Shown here: positions 20,925-30,740 of the stretch, one piece after another | Layout: every line of letters starts with the position of its first letter | Numbering within the stretch: position 1 is the first letter of the stretch | NCBI RefSeq assembly: GCF_963678635.1 | Contig: NC_087069.1 | Coordinates: forward strand, 48,682,222-48,746,221 | DNA: 64,000 nt | DNA from: Symsagittifera roscoffensis | Lineage: Eukaryota; Xenacoelomorpha; Acoela; Convolutidae | Direction: 5' to 3' | Translations under genes and position numbers: made by a program | The notes under the pieces: generated by a model | What the model saw: the letters and a program-made list of their open reading frames with translations, nothing else | Databases searched by the model: none | Told to the model about the DNA's origin: nothing

Positions 20925-21650
20925 ATCAAAAACCTCGACTACGAAGGAAACATCTTATGGTTTTATACTTGCACTAAAAAAGTATCACCATTATACGTTT
21001 TTGAAGATAAACGTTGCTACAAAAGAATACCCATATTCTACAAAAACAAAGTACACTGTGTCGACACACTCTCAAGACGAACATATTTTTGGGATACCGC
21101 AGTTCCATGTGGATCCGAAAACAGCCACAATGTAATACAACTAAACCCAGACGAAGATAAATACTACCTATTAACACCATATCCTACATTAATGCAACCA
21201 CTTAAAAAGTTTTCACCAGAAAGCATAAGAGCCACTGCTAGAAACCCCAATATAGAGTTACAATCCATTGAAATTTACTCTAAATCTGATATACAACATC
21301 ACATTAGAACACAACAATTCCAAGAATTACTTACACAGATGGATACTATACAAAGACAATCAATTGATCAAAATTTAATAAAACTTGCAGAAACAGCAGG
21401 ATTTGCAGATATCTACAACCAAGATTATAGCGGATATTTTAGAGACATTAAAGATTATATTTATTTAAATGGGGCAAAAATACAGACCACAAGATATTGC
21501 ACCCATAACTATTTTCAATTTTGTCACCTTAAAAAACGAGATACTCGCTTTTCTAGGATGGCCCTATTACATCTTAGAAAGATTGACTATCTTATACGCT
21601 ATGTTCAAATTTGTAGGATTTGTTTTCTCACTATTAAAAGGAATCTATAA
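20925..21650 (+). CDS. Env-like glycoprotein, membrane-proximal ectodomain
   Basis: Same frame as the preceding segment after its TAG; the first ATG is at 21,192. It contains further Cys-rich ectodomain (YTCTKK, DKRCYKR, PCGSENS) and a heptad-like helical segment (FQELLTQMDTIQRQSI). At about 21,470 the reading continues in the neighbouring frame, which carries the transmembrane region; the rest of this frame to 21,650 is probably out of frame. So env is broken at least three times: near 19,925-19,980, at 20,922 and near 21,470. Confidence 0.55.
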   Translation: MKNLDYEGNILWFYTCTKKVSPLYVFEDKRCYKRIPIFYKNKVHCVDTLSRRTYFWDTAVPCGSENSHNVIQLNPDEDKYYLLTPYPTLMQPLKKFSPESIRATARNPNIELQSIEIYSKSDIQHHIRTQQFQELLTQMDTIQRQSIDQNLIKLAETAGFADIYNQDYSGYFRDIKDYIYLNGAKIQTTRYCTHNYFQFCHLKKRDTRFSRMALLHLRKIDYLIRYVQICRICFLTIKRNL

Positions 21651-21885
21651 TACATGCGCTATACACACACAAGTTAACCGCCAAGCAAGTGTAGCACGCA
21701 TATTATTTGCAGGATTTTTTGGAATATTTTCGTCATCCATAAACAAAATACTTCTCGACGCACAAATCAAAGAATACAATACAAAACTAGCCACAAGACC
21801 AAATGCATATGACGAAGAACACAATAACGTAGATCCAACCCCTACAGCACCACAAGTACCAGCCCTACCGCAAAATCACCCCTAA
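21469..21885 (+). CDS. Env-like glycoprotein, transmembrane segments and tail
   Basis: Frame-shifted continuation of env; the ATG at 21,469 is incidental. Hydrophobic stretches are LTILYAMFKFVGFVFSLL and ARILFAGFFGIFSSSI, either of which could anchor the protein. A cytoplasmic tail rich in Pro, Asn and Asp ends at PALPQNHP before a TAA. The position at the end of env and the hydrophobicity support the role. Which span is the true anchor cannot be told from sequence alone. Confidence 0.55.
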   Translation: MGQKYRPQDIAPITIFNFVTLKNEILAFLGWPYYILERLTILYAMFKFVGFVFSLLKGIYNTCAIHTQVNRQASVARILFAGFFGIFSSSINKILLDAQIKEYNTKLATRPNAYDEEHNNVDPTPTAPQVPALPQNHP

Positions 21886-22076
21886 TCCTTAGTCCCCAGA
21901 AATTTTCGAAATCTCACAATTACAAATAACACAAATTTTTGACCCCATTCTATACACAGCCCTATCCAACATACAACGGCGAATCACTTACAAAATGATA
22001 GTACAAACAAACAAATTATAGAATAACCCCACACCACCACTTTTCAATCTCAAAATAATCAATTTTTTAGCACACG

Positions 22077-22454
22077 ATGAGCCGCCAACTTGGATCCCTC
22101 CATCGTTCAAATTCCCACCCAGCAAACCTCCAAAATCCAGTTCCCATTATTCCACTTTTTGCTTTCCCCACACCTGATTTTGTAATTAATATACCATCCA
22201 GCACGAATTCAGATATTAAGACAGACACCTCAGTTTTTCGCACAATATCACAATTTAACAACTCAGACCTCGAAAACCCTGACGAATTTGCCAACTCCGA
22301 ACCCTCTCCTTCCACTTATTCCCAAACCAACTCCCCAAATTTTTCACAACCCCCTTTTAAACCTATAAACACCAGCCACCCACTGACAATCTCTTTCCAC
22401 TCCCCCTTACCCATCTCAAGTCACCCCAACCTACCCTTCATCCCTTACAGATAG
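22077..22454 (+). CDS. Pro/Ser-rich start of a post-env frame, unrecognised
   Basis: ATG-started frame of 125 codons, about 190 bases after env. It is dominated by Pro, Ser, Asn and Phe and looks disordered. Another frame is open from about 22,410 and runs into the following segment without a stop (SQVTPTYPSSLTDRSTN), so this is probably the N-terminus of a single post-env protein split by a one-base shift. It resembles in composition, though not obviously in sequence, the P/S-rich frame before env. No family recognised. Confidence 0.4.
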   Translation: MSRQLGSLHRSNSHPANLQNPVPIIPLFAFPTPDFVINIPSSTNSDIKTDTSVFRTISQFNNSDLENPDEFANSEPSPSTYSQTNSPNFSQPPFKPINTSHPLTISFHSPLPISSHPNLPFIPYR

Positions 22455-22569
22455 ATCGACCAACAATTCCCCAGATATCCCTCAACTCTCCTCAGAACTC
22501 GACAACTATATTACCCTCCAACAACAAATTATCCACCCCGATACCTTTACTATAAATCACCTTTCATCC

Positions 22570-23028
22570 ATGACAACGAATTCTGGCCACTCCACACCAA
22601 CACCATTATCAGACCATACCCAATCACAAAACTCCACTGAAACATCCACTAGCACTAACCGAGCTTACTGCACTTTTAAAAGAAAATTCCCAAATCATCC
22701 GTTCACCACTAAACCAGGCACCGCAAAAGAATATATTGATCATCCAAAACAAAAAAACACCCGACAATTTCTACAAACTAACTTACCGTCATTCCCTCAG
22801 TACACTTTAAATACATCCACAATTAACGATAACACCAAAAATTATGTAGACGAATACGTCCTCATCCCAACACTTCATTGGACATCATATTATCACTACT
22901 CTAACCCTCTTTACTTACCAATTTACAACGCTTTCACTGACAATGAACATTGTAAAGACATGTTACACAAACTAACCACAGCACTAAAATTACAACAATT
23001 CACTTATGTAGGTTTCAAAAATTGCTAA
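22570..23028 (+). CDS. Post-env protein, middle part, unrecognised
   Basis: The frame is open from about 22,410; the ATG at 22,570 is the first inside it. A Thr/Ser-rich start gives way to a more ordered region (YVLIPTLHWTSYYHYSNPLY, then AFTDNEHCKDMLHKLTTALK). It stops at 23,026, but the protein continues in another frame from about 23,015. Ordinary Ty3/Gypsy elements carry nothing after env, so this is an extra gene. I find no catalytic motif or membrane span. Confidence 0.4.
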   Translation: MTTNSGHSTPTPLSDHTQSQNSTETSTSTNRAYCTFKRKFPNHPFTTKPGTAKEYIDHPKQKNTRQFLQTNLPSFPQYTLNTSTINDNTKNYVDEYVLIPTLHWTSYYHYSNPLYLPIYNAFTDNEHCKDMLHKLTTALKLQQFTYVGFKNC

Positions 23029-23873
23029 AAGAATTTACTGCACCCCGCGCTAACGAATTCACCATTGAATACTACGATCATAATATCATCCGCTCTAACC
23101 ACGATCAATTCCTAGATGACGACCGCTTTGCTAATCCACAATTAACCGAAAAATTTTTCATCTCCACACCATATATTTTCACAATTAACATCTTTGATAA
23201 ACGACACGACCACATCATTTCAGAAGCCCTCATTAACGCACAAGCCTATCAAAGCTTTTTAGAAAAATTTGATTTATTCACACTAACCTTTCACTTCCTT
23301 ACACCGCAGGAACGCGATCTGCACTGCTCCCACGATATTATGTTGCGCACTAAACAAACGCACACTTATACATATTATCGTTTTATTCAAAATCACTTCC
23401 ATCTACATACACCCTCACGACAACCCCACCACCGCTTCCAATTCATTAACTCGAAATACACATCTCCATTTTTCCTTAACTTCACATATTGCATAAAAGA
23501 TACTAACCTTCACGGCATCCTCCGCAATTATGACCCCATGAACCAAATGTTTATATTCTGTCCCATCATCAACTCCTTCCAAGATAAAGAATCACGACCC
23601 TTCCTCGTGCCGCATGAATTCCTACAACCTATAGAAGTCCCTATTCTTGAATTCATACACAACGCTAAATATAACCACAAACTTTGTAATTTAATTAACA
23701 ACACACCTCATGAGTTTGCAGTAGGCACAGAAGAACTAAATATCATCAAAGCACTTCAATTGCTTTGGCCACTGCTTCAAACAAAAAATATCATCCGTAT
23801 TTTAGCTAAATTACTAACATCGTCAGAACTAATTCAAGACCTTTTTCCCCATGGATTTTTCCCAGAAGACTAG
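23022..23873 (+). CDS. Post-env protein, C-terminal part, unrecognised
   Basis: A 283-codon frame that continues the preceding one after a single-base shift; TTG is its first possible start, so it is not an independent gene start. It has a well-mixed, folded-protein composition: aromatic and acidic blocks (FTIEYYDHNIIRSNHDQFL), many His and Phe, three or four Cys, and an amphipathic helical end (ALQLLWPLLQTKNIIRILAKLL). No stop occurs within. The full post-env gene would be about 600 residues counting all segments. Retroviral accessory proteins that act on host cells sit in this position, but a role here is inference. Confidence 0.45.
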   Translation: MLKEFTAPRANEFTIEYYDHNIIRSNHDQFLDDDRFANPQLTEKFFISTPYIFTINIFDKRHDHIISEALINAQAYQSFLEKFDLFTLTFHFLTPQERDLHCSHDIMLRTKQTHTYTYYRFIQNHFHLHTPSRQPHHRFQFINSKYTSPFFLNFTYCIKDTNLHGILRNYDPMNQMFIFCPIINSFQDKESRPFLVPHEFLQPIEVPILEFIHNAKYNHKLCNLINNTPHEFAVGTEELNIIKALQLLWPLLQTKNIIRILAKLLTSSELIQDLFPHGFFPED

Positions 23874-24957
23874 GTACGTATATTTTAAATTATATTAACT
23901 AATAAATATGAAAGTTACTAACCAATCTTTATAATGTTTCATTTTCTTTCTCTAGCCCTTTCATCATCATCATCTACAACAAATGAAAAATACAAAAAAA
24001 ATAGAAAACTTTTCAAACTACAAATCATCAATTTTGCTAAAACAATTTCAATAATCTAAACCCTTTACACTATATAATGTTTTAAAATTCATACAAATGC
24101 AATAAATTAATCTATAAATTATTTCCCCACCAAGCAGTAAAATTACTTACGATGAACATTTAAAACTTCAAATTCCCCAAAATGTAGTAAATTTCAAAAT
24201 TCAGGCAAAAAATTAATAAAATGCTAAAGCAGTACTAACCTTTTCATTTATTCGCACAAGAATTCTATCCATACTCGCACAGCTCGCCCACGAAGAATTG
24301 TTTAAAATAATGATTTTATGTTTCAAGTTTTCAATAACAACAACTCCAACTAACGATAACAAGTTTCCAACTTTCCTTTAACCCGGTTGGAATGGAATTA
24401 TACACTATACTAAACTAACCAACACAAATGACTAAACACCACAAATCATAAAATAACAGCATGACTAAGAAAAGAACACCAACGGTACCCAAACCGGATT
24501 AACCCAGCTTAACACTGGATAAATTATTCTTTTGAAGACTATTACAAAGTCAACGAAAGAAATAATAAAACACAAAAAGTCGAAAGACACACCCAAACCA
24601 AAAACAATTCGTTTTTTGAAAAAAGGACACAACCATAAACAACATAAGAAAACCCAGAAACACTCACCATATAATGTTAACACAAAACAGGATCCCTCAA
24701 AGAAACAGCACGAAATCATACTCCCACTCCTGGCCTAACCCACCAGGAAGGACGTCCTGAGCATGCTCTATAGCCGGCCTAACCCACCGCGCTACACCAC
24801 GCTTTGTGACCCCACCACTATTTTTAATAAGAGGTACTCAAGGGTGAGTAACTCTTCAAAATAACTAAACTAAAATAAAAAGCTTTTGTGAAAACAATTA
24901 ACAAAGATCATAACTAAAAAACAATTAACACTAAATTATAAAATGTAAATTTATAAT
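23874..24957. other. Post-gene region of the large element, non-coding
   Basis: C/A-rich on the + strand like the rest of the element. A short direct repeat GGCCTAACCCACC occurs twice near 24,733 and 24,776. No sequence matching the 5' leader was found, so a 3' LTR cannot be shown here. Confidence 0.4.
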
Positions 24958-25434
24958 ATGCAGAATAAAGATCACATACAACAATCAAGACGAACATCCA
25001 AAGACCAGACGATCCCATCACAAATGAATGAAAGAATGGCTATCAATCACAACCGACATGCAGCACACAATCACAACTCAAAGGATTTAGAGTACGACTT
25101 GACTTCGCAGCAAAGGACTTCATTGAACCAGACCAATGACCACCTCGATGTTCAAGCATACGTACAGATCCGAGAAACACGGCACCTCTTCCAAACACGA
25201 GCTCCATGCCATCTCCAGACTAGGATTGATCACAATCAACCTTCTACAAATGCAAGCAGAAGTGACATAGCAAGGCATTTTGAATTTTGGAATCTAAAAA
25301 GATTTCATTCATTGGGGATCATCTTCGTTGCTGAACAACGACAATTAATTTCAGCGTCCTGGACCTTCCTTAAGACATTGGTTCGAAAGTCAAGGACCTC
25401 TCTTCTCCAGGAAACGAGAAAAAAAAGAAAATGA
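24958..25434 (+). CDS. Hydrophilic frame near the element's 3' end, unrecognised
   Basis: ATG-started, 158 codons, very rich in Gln, Asn, His, Arg and Thr, ending in a Lys/Arg run (TRKKRK). No domain recognised. A purine-rich stretch (25,417-25,433) at the end of the frame could be a polypurine tract for plus-strand priming, in which case this may be non-coding element sequence. It ends about 90 bases before the second copy of the 36-base direct repeat. Confidence 0.3.
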   Translation: MQNKDHIQQSRRTSKDQTIPSQMNERMAINHNRHAAHNHNSKDLEYDLTSQQRTSLNQTNDHLDVQAYVQIRETRHLFQTRAPCHLQTRIDHNQPSTNASRSDIARHFEFWNLKRFHSLGIIFVAEQRQLISASWTFLKTLVRKSRTSLLQETRKKRK

Positions 25435-25522
25435 TGTTCGTCAAATACAACCGTTCCTCATCCATCCTTCACGTACAGAGGAAAAGAGATAAAACTCAAA
25501 AAACTCTGTAAAACCCGGATGG

Positions 25523-25558
25523 GTGGAACCTAATCCAAACTACATATTTAATTATTTA
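25523..25558 (+). repeat. 36-base direct repeat, 3' copy
   Basis: Same orientation as the copy at 7691, with one mismatch; sequence after it is unrelated to that after the 5' copy. Used as the provisional 3' border of the large element. Confidence 0.65.
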
Positions 25559-25639
25559 TAAATTAGATATTAAATCACTGTAAAGTTTTTAATACTAACC
25601 AATCACAAACCATCTAACTAACTATCCACTTATTTGTAA

Positions 25640-25667
25640 GTGCTGAAATTACTTGTAATTTCAGCAC
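25640..25667. repeat. Perfect 13-base-pair hairpin
   Basis: GTGCTGAAATTAC, a two-base loop, then its exact reverse complement. It lies between the large element and the tandem duplication; its role is unknown. The rest of 25,559-25,808 shows nothing I recognise. Confidence 0.6.
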
Positions 25668-26251
25668 CAAAGAGATTTGAATTTAACTTAGAAAATAGTT
25701 GACTCTTTCCGAGTACTTCAGCAGCCGCAACAATACCAGTATACTCTAGATCTATTGAGCCTAGCAGATACTAGTTAAACACCCTGAGACTAGTAGTATT
25801 AAGAGTAAGATTAGGATCGGTATTAGACTAAGAAGTTGCACGAATCTATCCGGCCGAAAATAAGATAGCGTGACGAGCAGACGGTGTACCCTATCCGAAA
25901 TTACTCTATGAGCTAGACCTCCATACCTAACTCACCAGGCTTCGAGCGCAGAGAAATGAAAGGACCCGATATTCCCCAGGGGGCAGCACTAGAAGCAGAA
26001 AGAATGCAGACATGAACTGGCATGGGGGAGTTGAGACAGAAATCTTCCAGAAGAAAGGATAGAAAGATCCGAAAAAGCACACCGAAATGAACCAAAATGT
26101 TAAAGATCCAGTCCGGATACTACCCTTGCACACTGCTCAAAGGCTGACTTCTTAAGCTGGAACACCCTGGAGTCCATGAAATTCGAGCATGATCCGATTC
26201 TAATCGAAACGTAAGACAAAACCACGCTTAAACCAAATTTCGAATTTGAAA

Positions 26252-26618
26252 ATGGCCGACTGGCCGGAGTTTTCAAAAATGGTCGAAGAATGGACCTTGC
26301 TAAAGGCAACAGAGGTAAAGGATGCCTCGCGGGAGGCGGCGGAGAAAACTTTCGTGAAAATAATTCTAGAAGCCGCTAAAAGATCCCAACTCGTCACAAC
26401 CCCGAGAAGCGCTAAGTCGTGATGGACGGACGGAGGAAGTTGCGAAATCTAGAAAACTGCTGCTCCAGGCAGAAAGTCAACTCAAAGATCAATCAAATGA
26501 GACAATCAAAAAGACCAAGGCAGCTATTATTCTATCAGGGAGACTGTTGAGAAAAATTAGGACAAGCATCGAGATGTTACACAGCCACGCTCAGTCCGCG
26601 AAACCCCCTATCAGCTGA
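26252..26618 (+). pseudogene. Coiled-coil-like frame in the tandem unit, frameshifted
   Basis: ATG at 26,252 opens a 56-codon frame (MADWPEFSKMVEEWTLLKA), rich in Glu, Lys and Ala and using GC-rich codons unlike the surroundings. It stops at 26,420, but the next frame at once continues with similar character (EEVAKSRKLLLQAESQLKD) to a TGA at 26,616. Together they look like one helical, coiled-coil-forming protein of about 120 residues split by a one-base change, as seen in ORF1 proteins of some retroelements. No family is recognised. The same break is present in the second unit. Confidence 0.35.
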
Positions 26619-27289
26619 CCGGAACACGATCAGGTCAATGGATGGGCAAAGCAAGAACCGTCTGCCAACTAAACCTAATAACGCGTCAAACAAAAGTCTG
26701 TTGTCCGACAAAGATAAGGCCAACTTCGACTGCAAGACCTATGCCCAAGTGAGCTGGGTAAAATTAAACGAAACGTTTCAAAGTATGCATATCTAACAAT
26801 CATAGGAGTCATCAATAACACAGATAATGCAAAGCCACATAACGCTTGCTTCTAAAGGTTGGATCTGAATAATGCATCCAGCGACCTGAAACCGAAAAGA
26901 TCGGGACCAGATGAAAACTGCCGCCTCATGTTGAAGAACTTAACTTTGTTTTCACATGGGACAAGCGTGAATGTTCATGTGCTATAAGTTTACAAGAAAC
27001 CCCATTTGATGACTTTTCAAGTGTGGTCAACCGAATTTTTTGAGCAACTTTAATTCATTTCGAGCAAAATTAACTTTAAACCAAATTGGCGAACAATACG
27101 ACCATGATACAAGCGTTATCAGTCAATTCGATTGGCTCGGATATGACATCTTAAAACCACGATGAACAAAATAAACAAAAAATTGTGAAATATATTTTTG
27201 CAAATGCGCGCTTAATCCTCAAATTAAATAACCGATATCTTGCTTCAAAATAATGTAGCAAGCGTCTCATGGTATAAAGCATCTGATTT

Positions 27290-27500
27290 CCGGTGTCTTC
27301 TACGACGCGCCTAAAATGTGCGTCAGCAACAAGGACGCTCCATTTGTTGTTATTTTGTTCTTTCTTTTTCTTTGGTCGTTTCGACAAAATTTTAAGGTTT
27401 ACAGATTTGTCTCTGGAATCCAGGAACAAACAGACACAAACTTGCGCGCCTATCCAGTGCACAGTTTGGCCTTGTATTGTGATCACTTTGTTTCTTTTGT
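27290..27500 (-). repeat. Interspersed repeat family R1, copy 1
   Basis: Shares AAACTGTGCACTGGATAGGC, a TTCCTGGATTC segment and a run of CTTTTT/GAAAGAA-type sequence with copies at 29,275, 33,235 and 43,030. Orientation is given relative to the 43-kb copy. It is open for 127 codons on the - strand, but the other copies break that frame, so I treat it as a non-coding dispersed repeat. Confidence 0.6.
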
Positions 27501-28236
27501 TTATGCCCTGGATAATGATCGATTTTAGAAACATCAGCTATAAAAAGTAAAATTCGTGAACACTTGTTTTGTTTTGAGTTCCAACCAATGTAAAATAGGT
27601 GATGAAATTAGTTTTGTTGTTGAATATTCCTGCACATTGCAATCGAAGATAAAGCTACCTCTCATCTTGTTATGCTTCACGGCTCCCGATTATTCAATTT
27701 TCAATTTTTCAGTCTCGTTTGCTCCAGCTAGAAAACCATTAGACCAATCATGAAGACAAAAACTTTAGAACAACTTTTCTATGTACCACTACCGATTAGG
27801 ATCGGTATTAGACTAAGAAGTTGCACGAATCTATCCGGCCGAAAATAAGATAGCGTGACGAGCAGACGGTGTACCCTATCCGAAATTACTCTATGAGCTA
27901 GACCTCCATACCTAACTCACCAGGCTTCGAGCGCAGAGAAATGAAAGGACCCGATATTCCCCAGGGGGCAGCACTAGAAGCAGAAAGAATGCAGACATGA
28001 ACTGGCATGGGGGAGTTGAGACAGAAATCTTCCAGAACAAAGGATAGAAAGATCCGAAAAAGCACACCGAAATGAACCAAAATGTTAAAGATCCAGTCCG
28101 GATACTACCCTTGCACACTGCTCAAAGGCTGACTTCTTAAGCTGGAACACCCTGGAGTCCATGAAATTCGAGCATGATCCGATTCTAATCGAAACGTAAG
28201 ACAAAACCACGCTTAAACCAAATTTCGAATTTGAAA

Positions 28237-28603
28237 ATGGCCGACTGGCCGGAGTTTTCAAAAATGGTCGAAGAATGGACCTTGCTAAAGGCAACAGAGG
28301 TAAAGGATGCCTCGCGGGAGGCGGCGGAGAAAACTTTCGTGAAAATAATTCTAGAAGCCGCTAAAAGATCCCAACTCGTCACAACCCCGAGAAGCGCTAA
28401 GTCGTGATGGACGGACGGAGGAAGTTGCGAAATCTAGAAAACTGCTGCTCCAGGCAGAAAGTCAACTCAAAGATCAATCAAATGAGACAATCAAAAAGAC
28501 CAAGGCAGCTATTATTCTATCAGGGAGACTGTTGAGAAAAATTAGGACAAGCATCGAGATGTTACACAGCCACGCTCAGTCCGCGAAACCCCCTATCAGC
28601 TGA
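28237..28603 (+). pseudogene. Second copy of the coiled-coil-like frame
   Basis: Identical in structure to the copy 1985 bases upstream, including the same stop and frame switch, so the damage predates the duplication. Function unknown. Confidence 0.35.
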
Positions 28604-29274
28604 CCGGAACACGATCAGGTCAATGGATGGGCAAAGCAAGAACCGTCTGCCAACTAAACCTAATAACGCGTCAAACAAAAGTCTGTTGTCCGACAAAGAT
28701 AAGGCCAACTTCGACTGCAAGACCTATGCCCAAGTGAGCTGGGTAAAATTAAACGAAACGTTTCAAAGTATGCATATCTAACAATCATAGGAGTCATCAA
28801 TAACACAGATAATGCAAAGCCACATAACGCTTGCTTCTAAAGGTTGGATCTGAATAATGCATCCAGCGACCTGAAACCGAAAAGATCGGGACCAGATGAA
28901 AACTGCCGCCTCATGTTGAAGAATTTAACTTTGTTTTCACATGGGACAAGCGTGAATGTTCATGCGCTATAAGTTTACAAGAAACCCCATTTGATGACTT
29001 TTCAAGTGTGGTCAACCGAATTTTTTGAGCAACTTTAATTCATTTCGAGCAAAATTAACTTTAAATCAAATTGGCGAACAATACGACCATGATACAAGCG
29101 TTATCAGTCAATTCGATTGGCTCGGATATGACATCTTAAAACCACGATGAGCAAAATAAACAAAAAATTGTGAAATATATTTTTGCAAATGCGCGCTTAA
29201 TCCTCAAATTAAATAACCGATATCTTGCTTCAAAATAATGTAGCAAGCGTCTCATGGTATAAAGCATCTGATTT

Positions 29275-29485
29275 CCGGTGTCTTCTACGACGCGCCTAAA
29301 ATGTGCGTCAGCAACAAGGACGCTCCATTTGTTGTTATTTTGTTCTTTCTTTTTCTTTGGTCGTTTCGACAAAATTTTAAGGTTTACAGATTTGTCTCTG
29401 GAATCCAGGAACAAACAGACACAAACTTGCGCGCCTATCCAGTGCACAGTTTGGCCTTGTATTGTGATCACTTTGTTTCTTTTGT
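29275..29485 (-). repeat. Interspersed repeat family R1, copy 2
   Basis: Duplicate of copy 1, carried along by the tandem duplication. Confidence 0.6.
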
Positions 29486-29943
29486 TTATGCCCTGGATAA
29501 TGATCGATTTTAGAAACATCAGCTATAAAAAGTAAAATTCGTGAACACTTGTTTTGTTTTGAGTTCCAACCAATGTAAAATAGGTGATGAAATTAGTTTT
29601 GTTGTTGAATATTCCTGCACATTGCAATCGAAGATAAAGCTACCTCTCATCTTGTTATGCTTCACGGCTCCCGATTATTCAATTTTCAATTTTTCAGTCT
29701 CGTTTGCTCCAGCTAGAAAACCATTAGACCAATCATGAAGACAAAAACTTTAGAACAACTTTTCTATGTACCACTTCGTTCCCAAAATTGGGCGTGGCCA
29801 TGACGACATCATCGAGATGGTATATTCTAATGTTTCCATAATTCATGGACTTCATGGGCACGTCGGCTTTTTGGTTTTTGAAGTTCATGAGAAATAGACA
29901 CTACTCATTGATTACTACGTCTTCTAAAAAATCAATTATGGTG

Positions 29944-30647
29944 ACCCGCGTTGACCAAAACTTCTATCATGCAATTTCCAGATTTGAAAATTTCTTACCA
30001 TACATTTCCATACTTACAGAAAATTGTGTGAAATCTCTACGATAAGCATTTTCCATATATGAAAATCAAGTGATGAGTACTTTTCCATAAAGCAAAAAAC
30101 TTGACTTTTTTCTAAATATATATTCTGAAATTTTTTGTGTTGTGTTCAAAACCAAACCCAAGAGACAAAGATCTTGGTTTACTCAAAGCACCAAAGGTTG
30201 GACGCTCTTGCGTTTGCAATGCATTGAAATTGACCTGGGCTGTCTTAGAGCTGTCTTTCACGAATGATATAATGAAAGTATCAAGTTTTTGAATTAAGCC
30301 AATAAATTTCAACGACGGTTATTCAAAATTTGATTTTTTGAAAAAAATTTCATATCATTCAAAAGAAATAAGAGTTTTATGCCTTTTTGAAAAAAATATT
30401 AAGCATAAAGGAAAAGGATCCAACATGAGTGTATCCAGGTCTTTGTATGCAATTTTTTTTGAAGTACAAAATTCGATTTGCGGTTGAAAAAAATGAGCAA
30501 TTTCAATACTACTTGCCGCAGAAATAAGGTTTTCTCTTTTTTCAACCATTTTTCGAAAACACACGAAAAAAATTTATTACAAACATTTTTCCATACACTT
30601 GATGTATAGAATATACGATAAGCATTTTTGGTGTATGGAGGTCCAGG
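29944..30647. repeat. MITE-like element, relative of the one at 37.55 kb
   Basis: The left end reads ACCCGCGTTGACCAAAA and the right end AGCATTTTTGGTGTATGGAGG, whose reverse complement matches the left end of the 37.55-kb element (GACCTCCATAGACC). Internal copies of CAATTTCCA, CCATATATG and CCATACACTTG in both orientations give hairpin potential. No coding region. Boundaries are approximate. Confidence 0.45.
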
Positions 30648-30740
30648 TAGATAGATTAATCACATTTTGTTTACAATGATGTGACCGCAACTTGAAGCTC
30701 AAGCAAATCTACAACACATCTTATACTCAAAATTTGTTTG

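Larger units (their letters stand above)
7691..25558 (+). mobile_element. Large env-bearing Ty3/Gypsy retroelement, degenerate copy
   Basis: A continuous forward-strand series of frames encodes, in order, basic pre-gag, P/N/Q-rich pre-gag, Gag capsid with zinc knuckle, DSG aspartic protease, YLDD reverse transcriptase, RNase H, HHCC/DDE integrase with GPY/F tail, small hydrophobic frames, a P/S-rich frame, an envelope-like glycoprotein and a further long frame. The order protease-RT-RNase H-integrase and the GPY/F module define Ty3/Gypsy. A 36-base direct repeat (one mismatch) sits at 7691 and 25,523 and is used here as provisional borders; full-length LTRs were not recognised, so the borders are uncertain. 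At about 17.9 kb it is much longer than a typical 5-8 kb Ty3/Gypsy element, mainly through non-pol coding. About a dozen stops and frame changes make this copy defective. Confidence 0.8.
25809..27793 (+). repeat. Tandem duplication, unit 1 (1985 bases)
   Basis: Every position matches the next unit at a constant offset of 1985 bases with only about five substitutions noticed by eye (for example near 26,055, 26,949, 26,981, 27,085 and 27,170). The unit holds a possible decayed coding region at its front (26,252-26,618) and a copy of an interspersed repeat near its end (27,290-27,500, read on the - strand). The near-identity implies a very recent duplication or an assembly duplication. Confidence 0.9.
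27794..29775 (+). repeat. Tandem duplication, unit 2
   Basis: Second copy of the 1985-base unit in direct orientation, starting immediately after the first. Its last bases (TATGTACCACT) match the end of unit 1, after which the sequences differ, so the copy boundary is sharp. Confidence 0.9.

Noticed and set aside
25913-26397. Several - strand frames of 60-69 codons in the tandem unit
   Set aside because: They are antisense to, or beside, the forward coiled-coil-like frame and show no domain.
27151-27534. 127-codon frame on the - strand, repeated at 29,136
   Set aside because: It lies over an interspersed repeat whose other copies (33,235 and 43,030) do not keep the frame, and the second instance is only the tandem duplicate.
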